Assembly: GCA_036265675.1 (NCBI GenBank)
Contig: DATAOP010000064.1
Coordinates: 1-15,786, forward strand
DNA from: VRUE01 sp036265675
Lineage (GTDB): Bacteria > Actinomycetota > Thermoleophilia > Solirubrobacterales > 70-9
Length of the DNA stretch: 15,786 bases
Reading direction: 5' to 3'
In this document: positions 1 through 7,229 of the stretch, one piece after another
How the letters are laid out: every line of letters begins with the position of its first letter
Numbering within the stretch: position 1 is the first letter of the stretch
The notes under the pieces: model-generated
Seen by the model: only the letters and a program-made list of their open reading frames with translations
Databases searched by the model: none
What the model was told of the DNA's origin: nothing
Made by a program: the position numbers and the translations under genes

Positions 1-1922
1 GCCCCGTCGCGGACCTTCTTCACGGCCTCCTGCTTGATCCGCTCGATCGCGCCCTTGGTCGTCTCCGACTCGAGCAGCGAGATGTCGACCGCGCCCGAGC
101 GCCCCCGGAACTCCTCCCAGAGGTCCTCGAGCAGGTAGGTCTCGTGTTCGCGCGCGATCTTGCGGTAGGTCCTGTCCGAGAGCGGCGCCAGGTCGTGGTG
201 GCCGCCGAGGATGACCGGGAAGGCCGTCTCGATCGTCTCGGTGTCCTCTCCCCCGGCGCGGATCGCCGGCCGCCTGCCGAACACGGCCCTGGTCGAGAAG
301 TGCTCGACCTCGCGCTCGCGGTCGATCGCCGGGTTGGTGACCACGGCGACCGTCTCCTTGAAGTAATCGGCAAGGTTCTGACGCTCGGGGGAGAGCGCCG
401 CCAGCGGCCCGTCGTAACCGAGCGACCCGATTGGCTCGGCGCCGTTGGACGCCATCTGCTGGACGAGTTTGACGTCATCGCGCTGCCAGCCGAACCCGGC
501 GAGGACGCGGTCGGAGACCTTGACCGGCTCCTCGGGGCCGGCGTCGGAGTAGCCGGGGACCTCGCCGCCCTCGAGCGGGCCGCCGGTCTCGAGCGCGCGC
601 TCGTAGGGGCCGACCTGCTCGACGCCGTTGCGCTTCAGCCAGCGCTCGCGGACGATCCGGAGCATCTCGTCGTGGGGCCAGAGCAGCGAGCGCTTGCGCT
701 CGCGATCGATCTCGACCATGACCTTCTCGCCGGGAGCGAGCGGCTTCGGCTCGCTCACCATCTCGCTGACGGCGACGACGCCCGGCTCGGAGCTGAAGAT
801 GAAGTCATCGTCGGTCTCGACCTGCCAGAGCGGCCGCAGGCCAAGGGCGTCGGCAGAGAACACGCACTCGTCGCTGTGGCGGGCGATCAGCGCGACCGGG
901 CCCTGCGCGAACGGGCCCATCGCCTGGTGCAGGTACATGTAGAAGCCGTGCAGTTCCTCCGGCAGGGCGCGGATCGCATCGACGATCGGCGGCACCACCA
1001 TCTCCATCGCCTCGGCGAGGGTGAGGCCGTCGCGGCTGACCAGCGTCTCGATCGTCCGGTTCAGGTCCTGCGAGTCGGAGTTCCCCTCCGGGATCGGGAC
1101 CCCGAGCATCCGCGCCTCCTGGCGCAGCTGCTCGATCGTGTTGATCTCGCCGTTGTGGCCGAGGACGGAGAACGGCTGGACCCGTTTGAACGAGGGCCAG
1201 GTGTTGGTCGAGTAGCGGTTGTGGCCGAAGCACCCGATCGTCTCGAAGCGCTCGTCGCTGAGGTCGGGGTAGTAGGCGGCGAGCACCTTCGGCGAGCCCA
1301 TCACCTTGTAGACGCAGGTGGTCGCCGAGAACGAGGGGACGTGGACGCCGAGGCGCAGCTCGAGCTCCGTCAGGAGGCCGAAGAGGACGCGGTCGCGGTG
1401 CGAGGCGTCGGCGACGAGGCCGCAGAGCTGCCAGAAGTGCGGCTCCTCCTCGCGCGCGGTCGGCCCGAGCGCGGTCGAGTCGACCGCCCCGATCCGCTCA
1501 GCGAGGATCCGGAAGCCGCCGCGACCGAGCAGCTCACGCGCGTCGTGCTGGACCTGCTGCAGGTCCGCGGTCCGCTCGACGAAGACGTGGGCGACGGCGA
1601 AGGCGTCGTCGAGGGTCAGCGAAGGGTCGTGGCCGCCGCTGCGGACCTCCTCCGCCCAGATTTTGCGGGGAATGTCCAGGAGGACGCCGCACCCGTCACC
1701 CTCGCCGTCGACGTTGCCGGCGCGGTGGAGCATCTTCTGCAGGGCCGGAATCGCCCTGCGGATCGGCTCGTGGCTCGGGGTCGCGTCCTTGCGCACAGAG
1801 GCGTAGATCGCGCACGCGTCGCGGTCTTCGACGCTCGGCGGCGAGACCCGCGGTCGGTATTCCTGCTCGGGCGAGTAGCGAAAATCACCGCCCGCGTTCT
1901 TCGGTGACTGGATACCGCTCAT
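1..1922 (-). CDS. gltB: Glutamate synthase large subunit, N-terminal part (runs off left edge)
   Basis: Large (alpha) subunit of glutamate synthase, which hydrolyses glutamine in its amidotransferase domain and passes ammonia to 2-oxoglutarate. About 640 codons are visible, against roughly 1,500 in the family. ATG at 1922 follows GGGAGG at 5 nt. A 36-residue propeptide precedes Cys37 in RDACAIYAS, the expected N-terminal nucleophile of a class II amidotransferase exposed by processing. Further family motifs are HRAGNVDGEGDGCGVLLDIP (about 70-90), GHNRYSTNTWPSF, and LGHNGEINT. The amidotransferase domain spans about residues 37-430. The central domain follows, starting near NPAIDREREVEHFSTR, and the visible end (LLESETTKGAIERIKQEA) is typical of that domain. 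The frame is open throughout with no frameshift. It lies 133 bp downstream of the cupin gene and has its own TATAAT box. The partner gltD is not in the window. Confidence 0.94.
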   Translation of the reverse strand, partial: MSGIQSPKNAGGDFRYSPEQEYRPRVSPPSVEDRDACAIYASVRKDATPSHEPIRRAIPALQKMLHRAGNVDGEGDGCGVLLDIPRKIWAEEVRSGGHDPSLTLDDAFAVAHVFVERTADLQQVQHDARELLGRGGFRILAERIGAVDSTALGPTAREEEPHFWQLCGLVADASHRDRVLFGLLTELELRLGVHVPSFSATTCVYKVMGSPKVLAAYYPDLSDERFETIGCFGHNRYSTNTWPSFKRVQPFSVLGHNGEINTIEQLRQEARMLGVPIPEGNSDSQDLNRTIETLVSRDGLTLAEAMEMVVPPIVDAIRALPEELHGFYMYLHQAMGPFAQGPVALIARHSDECVFSADALGLRPLWQVETDDDFIFSSEPGVVAVSEMVSEPKPLAPGEKVMVEIDRERKRSLLWPHDEMLRIVRERWLKRNGVEQVGPYERALETGGPLEGGEVPGYSDAGPEEPVKVSDRVLAGFGWQRDDVKLVQQMASNGAEPIGSLGYDGPLAALSPERQNLADYFKETVAVVTNPAIDREREVEHFSTRAVFGRRPAIRAGGEDTETIETAFPVILGGHHDLAPLSDRTYRKIAREHETYLLEDLWEEFRGRSGAVDISLLESETTKGAIERIKQEAVKKVRDG

Positions 1923-1984
1923 GTTGACCTCCCGGGATCCGCACCTTCTTCGAGCGGGTGCGCGACGGGTTGACGAGTCGGAGA

Positions 1985-1990
1985 ATTATA
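1985..1990 (-). promoter_or_regulatory. Candidate -10 box of the gltB promoter
   Basis: Reading the minus strand, CCCTATAATTCTC contains a perfect TATAAT at 1990-1985, which is rare in sequence this GC-rich. Transcription would start near 1978 and leave an untranslated leader of about 55 nt carrying the GGGAGG ribosome binding site. No good TTGACA-like -35 is seen at 16-18 bp, so it may depend on an activator, as would fit nitrogen control. The position and match are seen; its activity is inferred. Confidence 0.55.
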
Positions 1991-2022
1991 GGGCCGCGAG
2001 GGGCGCCTGAGGCATAGCTTCG

Positions 2023-2037
2023 GTTTGCCCCGCAAAC
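2023..2037 (-). terminator. Small hairpin between cupin and gltB
   Basis: A perfect 6-bp stem GTTTGC/GCAAAC closes a 3-nt loop, 19 bp after the cupin stop and upstream of the gltB -10 box. No U-tract follows on the minus strand, so it could be a weak terminator for the cupin gene or a protein-binding site upstream of gltB. Confidence 0.25.
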
Positions 2038-2055
2038 GACGTATTGAGAGCGCGG

Positions 2056-2430
2056 CTAGCCCCAGGACATCGGCTCGTAGCCGCCGTCGGGCAGGACGCC
2101 GATCAACAGCGCGGTGACGGAAGCGTCGGACCGGTTCAGGATCGTGCGACTGGTTTCCGGGTCGATCGATGCATAGGTTCCGGCCGGAGCCGGGTGATCC
2201 TCGCCGCCGAGTCGCAGCGTCGCATCACCGTCGAGGACGATGTAGACCTCGACCTCGCCGGAGTTGCCGTGGTTGTGCTCCGGGATCTGGCCCCCGGGCG
2301 CAATCTGGACCAGGTTGAAGCCGAAGCAATCGGTTCCGAGCGCTTTTCGCGCCAGCAGCCAGGTCGCGTCGCCGGAGCCCTCCATCACCTCGAACTCGTC
2401 GCGATTCTTGATCGTGTAGCCGTCGGCCAT
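2056..2430 (-). CDS. Small single-domain cupin protein
   Basis: A 124-residue cupin beta-barrel protein of unknown substrate, probably cytoplasmic. Cupin motif 1 is clear: GGQIPEHNHGNSGEVEVY at about 46-63 supplies His52, His54 and Glu59 as metal ligands. Motif 2 (HPAPAGTYASIDPE, about 79-92) keeps the Pro-x-Gly turn, but the usual last histidine ligand is Ala87, so metal binding may be altered or absent. The ATG at 2430 is preferred because a promoter-like pair ends 7 nt upstream of it; ATGs at 2496 and 2469 would add 22 or 13 residues. No strong SD precedes any of them. It sits between thrB and gltB on the same strand, but nothing in it links it to amino-acid synthesis. Family assignment is firm; function is unknown. 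Confidence 0.85.
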   Translation of the reverse strand: MADGYTIKNRDEFEVMEGSGDATWLLARKALGTDCFGFNLVQIAPGGQIPEHNHGNSGEVEVYIVLDGDATLRLGGEDHPAPAGTYASIDPETSRTILNRSDASVTALLIGVLPDGGYEPMSWG

Positions 2431-2437
2431 GGCCCCG

Positions 2438-2466
2438 ACCCTACCTTGGGGGTGCAGCGACGGCAA
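2438..2466 (-). promoter_or_regulatory. Candidate leaderless promoter of the cupin gene
   Basis: On the minus strand TTGCCG (2466-2461) is followed after exactly 17 bp by TAGGGT (2443-2438), and the ATG lies 7 nt further at 2430. This is the geometry of an actinobacterial leaderless promoter, with transcription starting at or next to the start codon. It agrees with the lack of a Shine-Dalgarno sequence and would let the cupin gene be expressed independently of the thr operon. Confidence 0.5.
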
Positions 2467-2548
2467 CATCTGCCTCACGCGCCACCGGATGTCCATCAGC
2501 GGTGGGAAACTGGCCGCTCGCGGGCGCCCACGTCTTCAGTGAGTTCGC

Positions 2549-3433
2549 CTAGAGCTCCGGAACGTCCGCGCCAAGCGGCGTGAACGGGAGCCGCCGCACC
2601 TCCGCCCAGCCCGACGCCCGATCCTCGAGCGCCTCGGCGACCTTGCCGGCGTCCTGCCAGGTCGTCCAGACGAGGACGGTAGGGCCGGCGCCGGAGATCG
2701 TCGCGCCGAGAGCGCCGAGGTCGCGGGCGGAGTCGACCAGCTCCATCGAGCGCGGGTAGAGCTCGCGCCGGCGCGGCTGGTGGATGCGATCGGCCAGGCC
2801 GCCGGCGACGAGGTCGAGGTCGGCGCTTCGCAGGCCGAGCACCAGTCGCGAGGCGGCGGCGATGTTGGCGACCGCGTCGGCCAGCGGGACATCGGCCGGG
2901 ATCGCCTGCCGCGCGCGCTCGGTCGAGACCTCCTCTGCGGGGATCACGACGATCCCCTCGAGGCCATCGGGTGGGTCGAAACGCGCTGCGCTCGGGACAC
3001 CGTCGGCGCCGTCGCCGCCGCAAATGACGAAGCCGCCATAGATCGCCGCCGCGACGTTGTCGGGGTGTCCCTCGATCTCCGTCGCCCGCGCCAGCAGCTC
3101 CTCGCGCGAGAGCGCCAGCTCGAAGAGATGATCGGCCGCGACGAGGCCGGCGACGATCGCCGCCGCGCTCGACCCGAGGCCGCGCGTGAGCGGGATCGCC
3201 TCGCGCAGGTGGAACCCGATCCCGTCGGCCGGGTGAAGGGTCTCGAACGCACGGACCAGGAGGTTGTCGCGTCCGCCGGGGACATCGACCGGGCCGGGGT
3301 CGAACGAGAACTCGCCGGTCTCGGCGATCTCGAGCTCGAGGTGGAGGTCCAGCGCCGCCGCCATCACGTCATAGCCCGGCCCCAGGTTGGCCGAGGAGGC
3401 CGGGACCCGCACGATCCGGTGCCTGGCCGTCAT
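2549..3433 (-). CDS. thrB: Homoserine kinase
   Basis: Phosphorylates homoserine with ATP to O-phosphohomoserine, the substrate of the neighbouring threonine synthase. The 294-residue protein has the GHMP-kinase layout: an N-terminal VPASSANLGPGYD segment (10-22), the ATP-binding loop PLTRGLGSSAAA (81-92), a GHPDNVAAAIYGG helix, and the C-terminal GATISGAGPTVLVW motif. Length and motifs are normal. The ATG at 3433 is chosen because it overlaps the thrC stop as ATGA, giving translational coupling; an in-frame start 14 codons earlier would overlap thrC by 46 nt and adds nothing conserved. It is the last biosynthetic gene of the lysA-hom-thrC-thrB block. Confidence 0.96.
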   Translation of the reverse strand: MTARHRIVRVPASSANLGPGYDVMAAALDLHLELEIAETGEFSFDPGPVDVPGGRDNLLVRAFETLHPADGIGFHLREAIPLTRGLGSSAAAIVAGLVAADHLFELALSREELLARATEIEGHPDNVAAAIYGGFVICGGDGADGVPSAARFDPPDGLEGIVVIPAEEVSTERARQAIPADVPLADAVANIAAASRLVLGLRSADLDLVAGGLADRIHQPRRRELYPRSMELVDSARDLGALGATISGAGPTVLVWTTWQDAGKVAEALEDRASGWAEVRRLPFTPLGADVPEL

Positions 3434-4464
3434 GCAAATACCGCGCGCTCGACGGCCTCGAGGTCGTTCTCGCAATTGACCACCGGGGGCGCTTTCGACA
3501 ACGCGGTGTCGGGGTCCTTGAGGCCGTGGCCGGTGAGGACGCAGACGACCGACTCGGGCGGCTGCTCACCCTCGAGCACCGGCATCCCGTGCGCGAGCAG
3601 GCCGGCGACGGAGGCGGCCGAGGCGGGCTCGCAGAAGACACCCTCGTTGGCGGCGAGCCAGCGGTAGGCGTCGAGGATCTGCTCGTCGGAGACCGCGGCG
3701 ACCCGCCCGCGGGAGGCGGTGAAGGCGGCCATCGCCTCCTCCCAGCGAGCCGGGTTGCCGATCCGGATCGCCGAGGCGACCGTCTCCGGGTTCTCGACCG
3801 CGGCGCCGCGGACCAGCGGCGCGGCGCCCTCGGCCTGGAAGCCGTAGAGGACCGGAGCGGCGTCCATCTCCTGGAATCCCTGCCAGTAGGCGGTGACGTT
3901 ACCGGCGTTGCCGACCGGGATCGCGAGGGCGGCCGGCGCTTCCCCGATCTCCTCGATCACCTCGAAGGCGGCGGTCTTCTGGCCCTCGATCCGGAACGGG
4001 TTGACCGAGTTGACGAGCTCGATCGGATGCCGCTCGGCGAGGTCGCGGACGATTCGCAGCGCCTCGTCGAAGTTGCCCTGCAGGGCGATCACCCGAGCGC
4101 CATGCATCAGCGCCTGGGCGAGCTTGCCGATCGCGATCTTCCCCTCGGGGACGATCACCGCGCCGCGCAGCCCGGCGCGGGCGGCGTAGGCGGCGGCGCT
4201 CGCCGCAGTGTTGCCGGTCGAGGCGCAGATCACGGCCTCCGCCCCGCGCGCCTTCGCCCGCGAGACGGCAACCGTCATCCCGCGGTCCTTGAAGCTCCCG
4301 GTCGGGTTGGCCCCCTCGAACTTGAGCAGCGCCCGCACCCCGAGCCGCTCCGAGAGCCGCTCGGCCTCGATCAGCGGCGTCGAGCCCTCGTTCAGGGTGA
4401 CGACTGGATCGCCCTCCTCGAGCGGCAGCCGGTCCCGGTACCGCTCGATCAGCGACCGAGCCAT
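3430..4464 (-). CDS. thrC: Threonine synthase
   Basis: PLP enzyme converting O-phosphohomoserine to threonine. The protein has 344 residues from the ATG at 4464. NPTGSFKDRGM (53-63) carries the PLP lysine, Lys59; STGNTAASAAAYAARAG binds the substrate/cofactor phosphate; IPVGNAGNVTAYWQGF is the glycine-rich PLP-phosphate loop region. The size fits the short, actinobacterial/plant-like fold-type II class. A TTG two codons upstream is possible, but GAAAGG stands 7 nt before the ATG. It is separated from hom by 66 bp containing an 8-bp inverted repeat, and its TGA overlaps the thrB ATG. Confidence 0.96.
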   Translation of the reverse strand: MARSLIERYRDRLPLEEGDPVVTLNEGSTPLIEAERLSERLGVRALLKFEGANPTGSFKDRGMTVAVSRAKARGAEAVICASTGNTAASAAAYAARAGLRGAVIVPEGKIAIGKLAQALMHGARVIALQGNFDEALRIVRDLAERHPIELVNSVNPFRIEGQKTAAFEVIEEIGEAPAALAIPVGNAGNVTAYWQGFQEMDAAPVLYGFQAEGAAPLVRGAAVENPETVASAIRIGNPARWEEAMAAFTASRGRVAAVSDEQILDAYRWLAANEGVFCEPASAASVAGLLAHGMPVLEGEQPPESVVCVLTGHGLKDPDTALSKAPPVVNCENDLEAVERAVFA

Positions 4465-4477
4465 GAACAAGCCTTTC

Positions 4478-4530
4478 GCGTCTGCTCCGCTGCGCGCATG
4501 ATCAGATTTCGACGCTTGGTCCGCAGACGC
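4478..4530 (-). repeat. 8-bp inverted repeat in the hom-thrC spacer
   Basis: GCGTCTGC at 4478-4485 and GCAGACGC at 4523-4530 are perfect inverted copies enclosing 37 nt. In the mRNA this stem would end just before the GAAAGG ribosome binding site of thrC. The loop holds two small palindromes (TGCGCGCA at 4491-4498, TGATCA at 4499-4504). It could be an intra-operon hairpin affecting processing, stability or thrC translation. The repeat is seen; the role is inferred. Confidence 0.5.
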
Positions 4531-5754
4531 TCATACGAACTCCTCCTCGATCACGCGGATGAAGCGCGGTGGCGCCCGCAGCTCGTCGAGGCCGGCGATC
4601 TCGGCGACGGCGGCGGCGAAGTTCGACTCGCGGCACTCGTGGACGACCATCACCAGCCGCGCGTCGTCGCCGATTCCGCGCTGGACCACGCTCTTGACCG
4701 AGACCTCGTTGTCGCCGAGCACGCGCGCGATCTGGGCGAGGACGCCGGGCCGGTCGGCGACCTCGAGGTGGAGGTAGAAGGAGGAGCTGACGTCGGAGAC
4801 GAGCTCCAGATCGGAGCCCGCCTCGTGGACCGGCGCCTCGCCGGAGATGATCGAGACGACGTCGCTGAGCACCGCCGACGCGGTCTGGATCCCGCCGGCT
4901 CCGGGCCCCGACATCGTCACCTCGGTGATCGCCGGCGCCTCGACCATCACCGCGTTGAAGGGCCCGGCGACCGGAGCGAGCGGGTGGCCGCCGTAGAGAA
5001 AGCAGGGGAAGACGCGGACGCTGATCCCGCCGTCGCGCCGCTCGGCGACGCCGAGCAGCTTCAGCGAGAGGTCGAGCTCGCGGGCGTAGGAGATGTCGTC
5101 GGGCGTCACCCCCTCGATCCCCTCGTAGGCGACATGGTCGAGGGTCACCGGGGCGTGGAAGGCGAGGCGGGCGAGGATCGCCATCTTCGCCGCCGCGTCG
5201 GCGCCGCTGACGTCGTCGGTCGGATCGGCCTCGGCGTAGCCGAGGTCCTGGGCCCGGGACAGGGCCTCGCGGTAGGCGACGCCGCTCGCCGCCATCTCGC
5301 TGAGGATGAAGTTGGTCGTCCCGTTGACGATCCCGAAGACCTTGTCGATCTCGGTGACGCCGAAGCTCTCCTGGATCGCGCGCACGATCGGGATCACCCC
5401 GGCGACCGCGGCCTCGAACCGGAGCTGGACGCCGGCCTCGCGCGCCGCCCCGAACAGCTCCTCGCCGTGCTGGGCGAGCAGCTGCTTGTTCGCGGTAACC
5501 ACCGGCCTGCCGCTGCGCAGCGCCTCGAGCACGTACTCGCGGGCCGGGTCGGTGCCACCGATCAGCTCCACGATCAGGTCCGAACGCCCGAGGATCTCAC
5601 CGAAGTCTCCCTCGCTGCGGGTCAGGGTCCCGGCGAGCTCGACCGGCCGCCCGGTGGCCTCCTCGACCGCGGCGGCGCGCTCCCCGAGCAGGTCGGCGAA
5701 GGCGGCACCGACGGTGCCGCGCCCCAGCAGCCCGATCCGAAACGGCTCAGACAT
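4531..5754 (-). CDS. hom: Homoserine dehydrogenase with C-terminal ACT domain
   Basis: Reduces aspartate semialdehyde to homoserine with NAD(P)H, the branch-point step toward threonine and methionine. The 407-residue protein has the Rossmann motif GLLGRGTVG (8-16), a conserved TANKQLLA segment (Lys90), NGTTNFIL (144-151), and the catalytic region EADPTDDVSGADAAAKMAIL with Asp186 and Lys190. Residues about 325-400 form an ACT domain starting FYLHLEVADRPGVLAQIARVL, known in this family as the site of threonine feedback inhibition. Its ATG overlaps the end of lysA by 8 nt and lacks a clear SD, so translation is probably coupled to lysA. Confidence 0.97.
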   Translation of the reverse strand: MSEPFRIGLLGRGTVGAAFADLLGERAAAVEEATGRPVELAGTLTRSEGDFGEILGRSDLIVELIGGTDPAREYVLEALRSGRPVVTANKQLLAQHGEELFGAAREAGVQLRFEAAVAGVIPIVRAIQESFGVTEIDKVFGIVNGTTNFILSEMAASGVAYREALSRAQDLGYAEADPTDDVSGADAAAKMAILARLAFHAPVTLDHVAYEGIEGVTPDDISYARELDLSLKLLGVAERRDGGISVRVFPCFLYGGHPLAPVAGPFNAVMVEAPAITEVTMSGPGAGGIQTASAVLSDVVSIISGEAPVHEAGSDLELVSDVSSSFYLHLEVADRPGVLAQIARVLGDNEVSVKSVVQRGIGDDARLVMVVHECRESNFAAAVAEIAGLDELRAPPRFIRVIEEEFV

Positions 5755-7024
5755 CGCGTGCCGTCAGGTCCTCATTGGTCTCGCGGCGGACGACGACACG
5801 GGCGTCGCCGTCGCTGCAGAAGACGACGGGAGGCCTGGGCACGGCGTTGTAGTTGCTCGCCATCGAGTGGCCGTAGGCGCCGGTGGCGGCGACGACGACG
5901 ACGTCCCCGACCCGGGGGTCCTCGAGCCGCGCCTCCTCGATCAGGACGTCGCCGGACTCGCAGTGCATCCCGACCAGGCGGCACGCGGTCGAGTCGCCGA
6001 CCCGATCGGCGATCTCGGCTTCGTAGGCGGCGCCGTAGAGCATCGGTCGAATGTTGTCGGCCATGCCGCCGTCGACCGCGACGTAGCGCCGCACCCCGGG
6101 AACGTCCTTGACCGTCCCGACCGTGTAGAGCGAGACGCCGGGGTTGGCGACCAGCGAGCGGCCCGGCTCGCAGAGGAGCCTGATCCCGTCGGGCAGGCGC
6201 TCGAGCATCGCCTCGGCGTAGGCCGCCGGGGGCGGCGGCGCCTGGTCACGGGTGTAGGCGGCCGCGAAGCCGCCGCCCATGTTGACCTCGGGATAGTCGC
6301 CGGCAGCGACCAGCACCTCGGCCAGCCGCTGGTAGACCTCGAGGTCGAAGACCTGCGACCCGATGTGGGCGTGGAGGCCTCGGACCTCAAGCCCCGCCGC
6401 CTCGCAGCGCTCGACCGCCCGCGGCAGCGCCGCCAGAGGGATCCCGAACTTCGAGTCCTCCTGGCCGGTGGCGATCTTCTCGTGGGTGTCGGGCCGGATC
6501 CCCGGCGTGACCCGCAGCAGGACCCGCTGGCGGCGCCCGGCGGCGAGCCGTTCGAGACGATCGATCTCGTCGAGCGAGTCGACGATCACATGACCGATGC
6601 CGGCGTCGAGCGCCGCCCGTAGCTCGGCCTCCGTCTTGTTGTTTCCGTGCATGTAGATCCGGGCCGGGTCGAAGCCGGCGCCGAGCGCCAGGTGCAGCTC
6701 GCCGCCCGAGGCGACGTCGCAGGAGAGTCCCTCCTCGGCGAACAGGCGGTAGGCGGCGGTGCAGCTGAGGGCCTTGCTCGCGTAGAGGACCTCGAAGCTC
6801 TCGGTCCGCTCGGTGAATGCCGCCAGCGTCTGCCGGGCGCGAACGCGGAGGTCGTCCTCGGAATAGACGTAGGCCGGGGTGCCGAACTCGGCGGCGAGCT
6901 CGATGACGTCGCAGCCCGCGATCTCGATCCGGCCGCGCTCGTTGATCCGGCTGTCGGCGGGGAAGACCGGCGACCCCGCGATCGGGTCGGCGAGCGCGCT
7001 GCCGGGTTCTACATCAGAGGACAT
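5747..7024 (-). CDS. lysA: Diaminopimelate decarboxylase
   Basis: PLP enzyme that decarboxylates meso-diaminopimelate to lysine. The 425-residue protein has the alanine-racemase-like barrel with the PLP lysine in LYASKALSC (Lys84), HIGSQVFD, NMGGGFA, LLCEPGRSLVANPG, then the C-terminal barrel motifs GMHCESGDVL and ATGAYGHSMASNYNAVPRP, which contain the conserved Cys-Glu and Tyr. The ATG at 7024 has GGAG 7 nt upstream. An open frame continues to a GTG at 7123, but that extension (rich in Ser, Arg and Pro, no SD) lies in the palindromic leader and is unlikely to be translated in this frame. It is the first gene of the Lys/Thr block, and its RBS and start codon lie in one arm of a 20-bp inverted repeat. 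Confidence 0.97.
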   Translation of the reverse strand: MSSDVEPGSALADPIAGSPVFPADSRINERGRIEIAGCDVIELAAEFGTPAYVYSEDDLRVRARQTLAAFTERTESFEVLYASKALSCTAAYRLFAEEGLSCDVASGGELHLALGAGFDPARIYMHGNNKTEAELRAALDAGIGHVIVDSLDEIDRLERLAAGRRQRVLLRVTPGIRPDTHEKIATGQEDSKFGIPLAALPRAVERCEAAGLEVRGLHAHIGSQVFDLEVYQRLAEVLVAAGDYPEVNMGGGFAAAYTRDQAPPPPAAYAEAMLERLPDGIRLLCEPGRSLVANPGVSLYTVGTVKDVPGVRRYVAVDGGMADNIRPMLYGAAYEAEIADRVGDSTACRLVGMHCESGDVLIEEARLEDPRVGDVVVVAATGAYGHSMASNYNAVPRPPVVFCSDGDARVVVRRETNEDLTARDV

Positions 7025-7179
7025 TGGAGAACTCCGGGTATGCGACTGGCGAGCGCCGGACCAAGCGGGACAAGGACGCAGGAAGGCCGAATAGTCGGAC
7101 GCTATTCGGCCGACCGAGGACACAGGACCGCGCAGGTCCGCCGCCGGCAGGCGTGTGCGCGGAGTTCTCCAATGTCCTC
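7017..7179 (-). promoter_or_regulatory. Palindromic leader of lysA that can sequester its RBS and start codon
   Basis: GAGGACATTGGAGAACTCCG at 7017-7036 recurs as its exact reverse complement at 7160-7179. Midway, GGCCGAATAG (7085-7094) and CTATTCGGCC (7102-7111) form a perfect 10-bp stem with a 7-nt loop. Both pairs share centre 7098, and the two 48-nt stretches between them match at about 22 positions when folded. On the lysA transcript the upstream arm would pair with the SD (GGAG), the AUG and the first codons. A GTCCTC at 7121-7116 and a GGACC/GGTCC hairpin at 7125-7139 offer alternative partners. No lysine-riboswitch or T-box consensus was recognised. The symmetry is seen; control of translation is inferred. 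Confidence 0.65.
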
Positions 7180-7203
7180 ACAGGGCCCATCATCGACGGG
7201 CAT
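7102..7203 (-). other. Possible 33-codon upstream ORF in the lysA leader
   Basis: An ATG at 7203 with a weak AGG 7 nt upstream opens a 33-codon frame (MPVDDGPCEDIGELRAHACR..., four Cys, no Lys) that ends at a TAG formed by the last bases of the 5' strand of the central hairpin. A ribosome on it would traverse and melt the upstream arm of the lysA-sequestering duplex. It may be chance; codon evidence is weak. Confidence 0.2.
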
Positions 7204-7206
7204 TGT

Positions 7207-7221
7207 GACGCCTGGGGCGTC
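7207..7221 (-). terminator. Hairpin after the membrane-protein gene
   Basis: GACGCC/GGCGTC forms a perfect 6-bp stem with a 3-nt loop 8 nt after the stop of the upstream membrane-protein gene. There is no U-tract, so it may only partly terminate transcription into lysA, or it may be part of the lysA leader. Confidence 0.3.
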
Positions 7222-7229
7222 CTGTGCGG

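Noticed and set aside
144..1907. Long plus-strand open frame (587 codons)
   Set aside because: It is antisense to gltB, whose family motifs are unmistakable. The product is Arg/Asp/Leu-rich with no domain and reflects the GC-rich antisense codon pattern.
3526..6111. Long plus-strand open frame (861 codons)
   Set aside because: It runs antisense to thrC, hom and lysA, with a composition typical of a mirrored GC-rich frame and a degenerate Arg-rich end. No SD or motif.
7025..7123. N-terminal extension of LysA to a GTG at 7123
   Set aside because: No SD, non-conserved Ser/Arg/Pro-rich peptide, and it lies across the hairpin; the ATG at 7024 has a proper GGAG.
7017..7179. Transposon-like (MITE) insertion with terminal repeats
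   Set aside because: No flanking direct repeat was seen, only one copy is in the window, and one arm is the lysA start itself. It cannot be excluded without a genome search.
7017..7229. Known lysine riboswitch or T-box in the lysA leader
   Set aside because: I could not find the conserved L-box core or the T-box GGTGGNACCGCG motif by eye. A covariance-model scan would be decisive.
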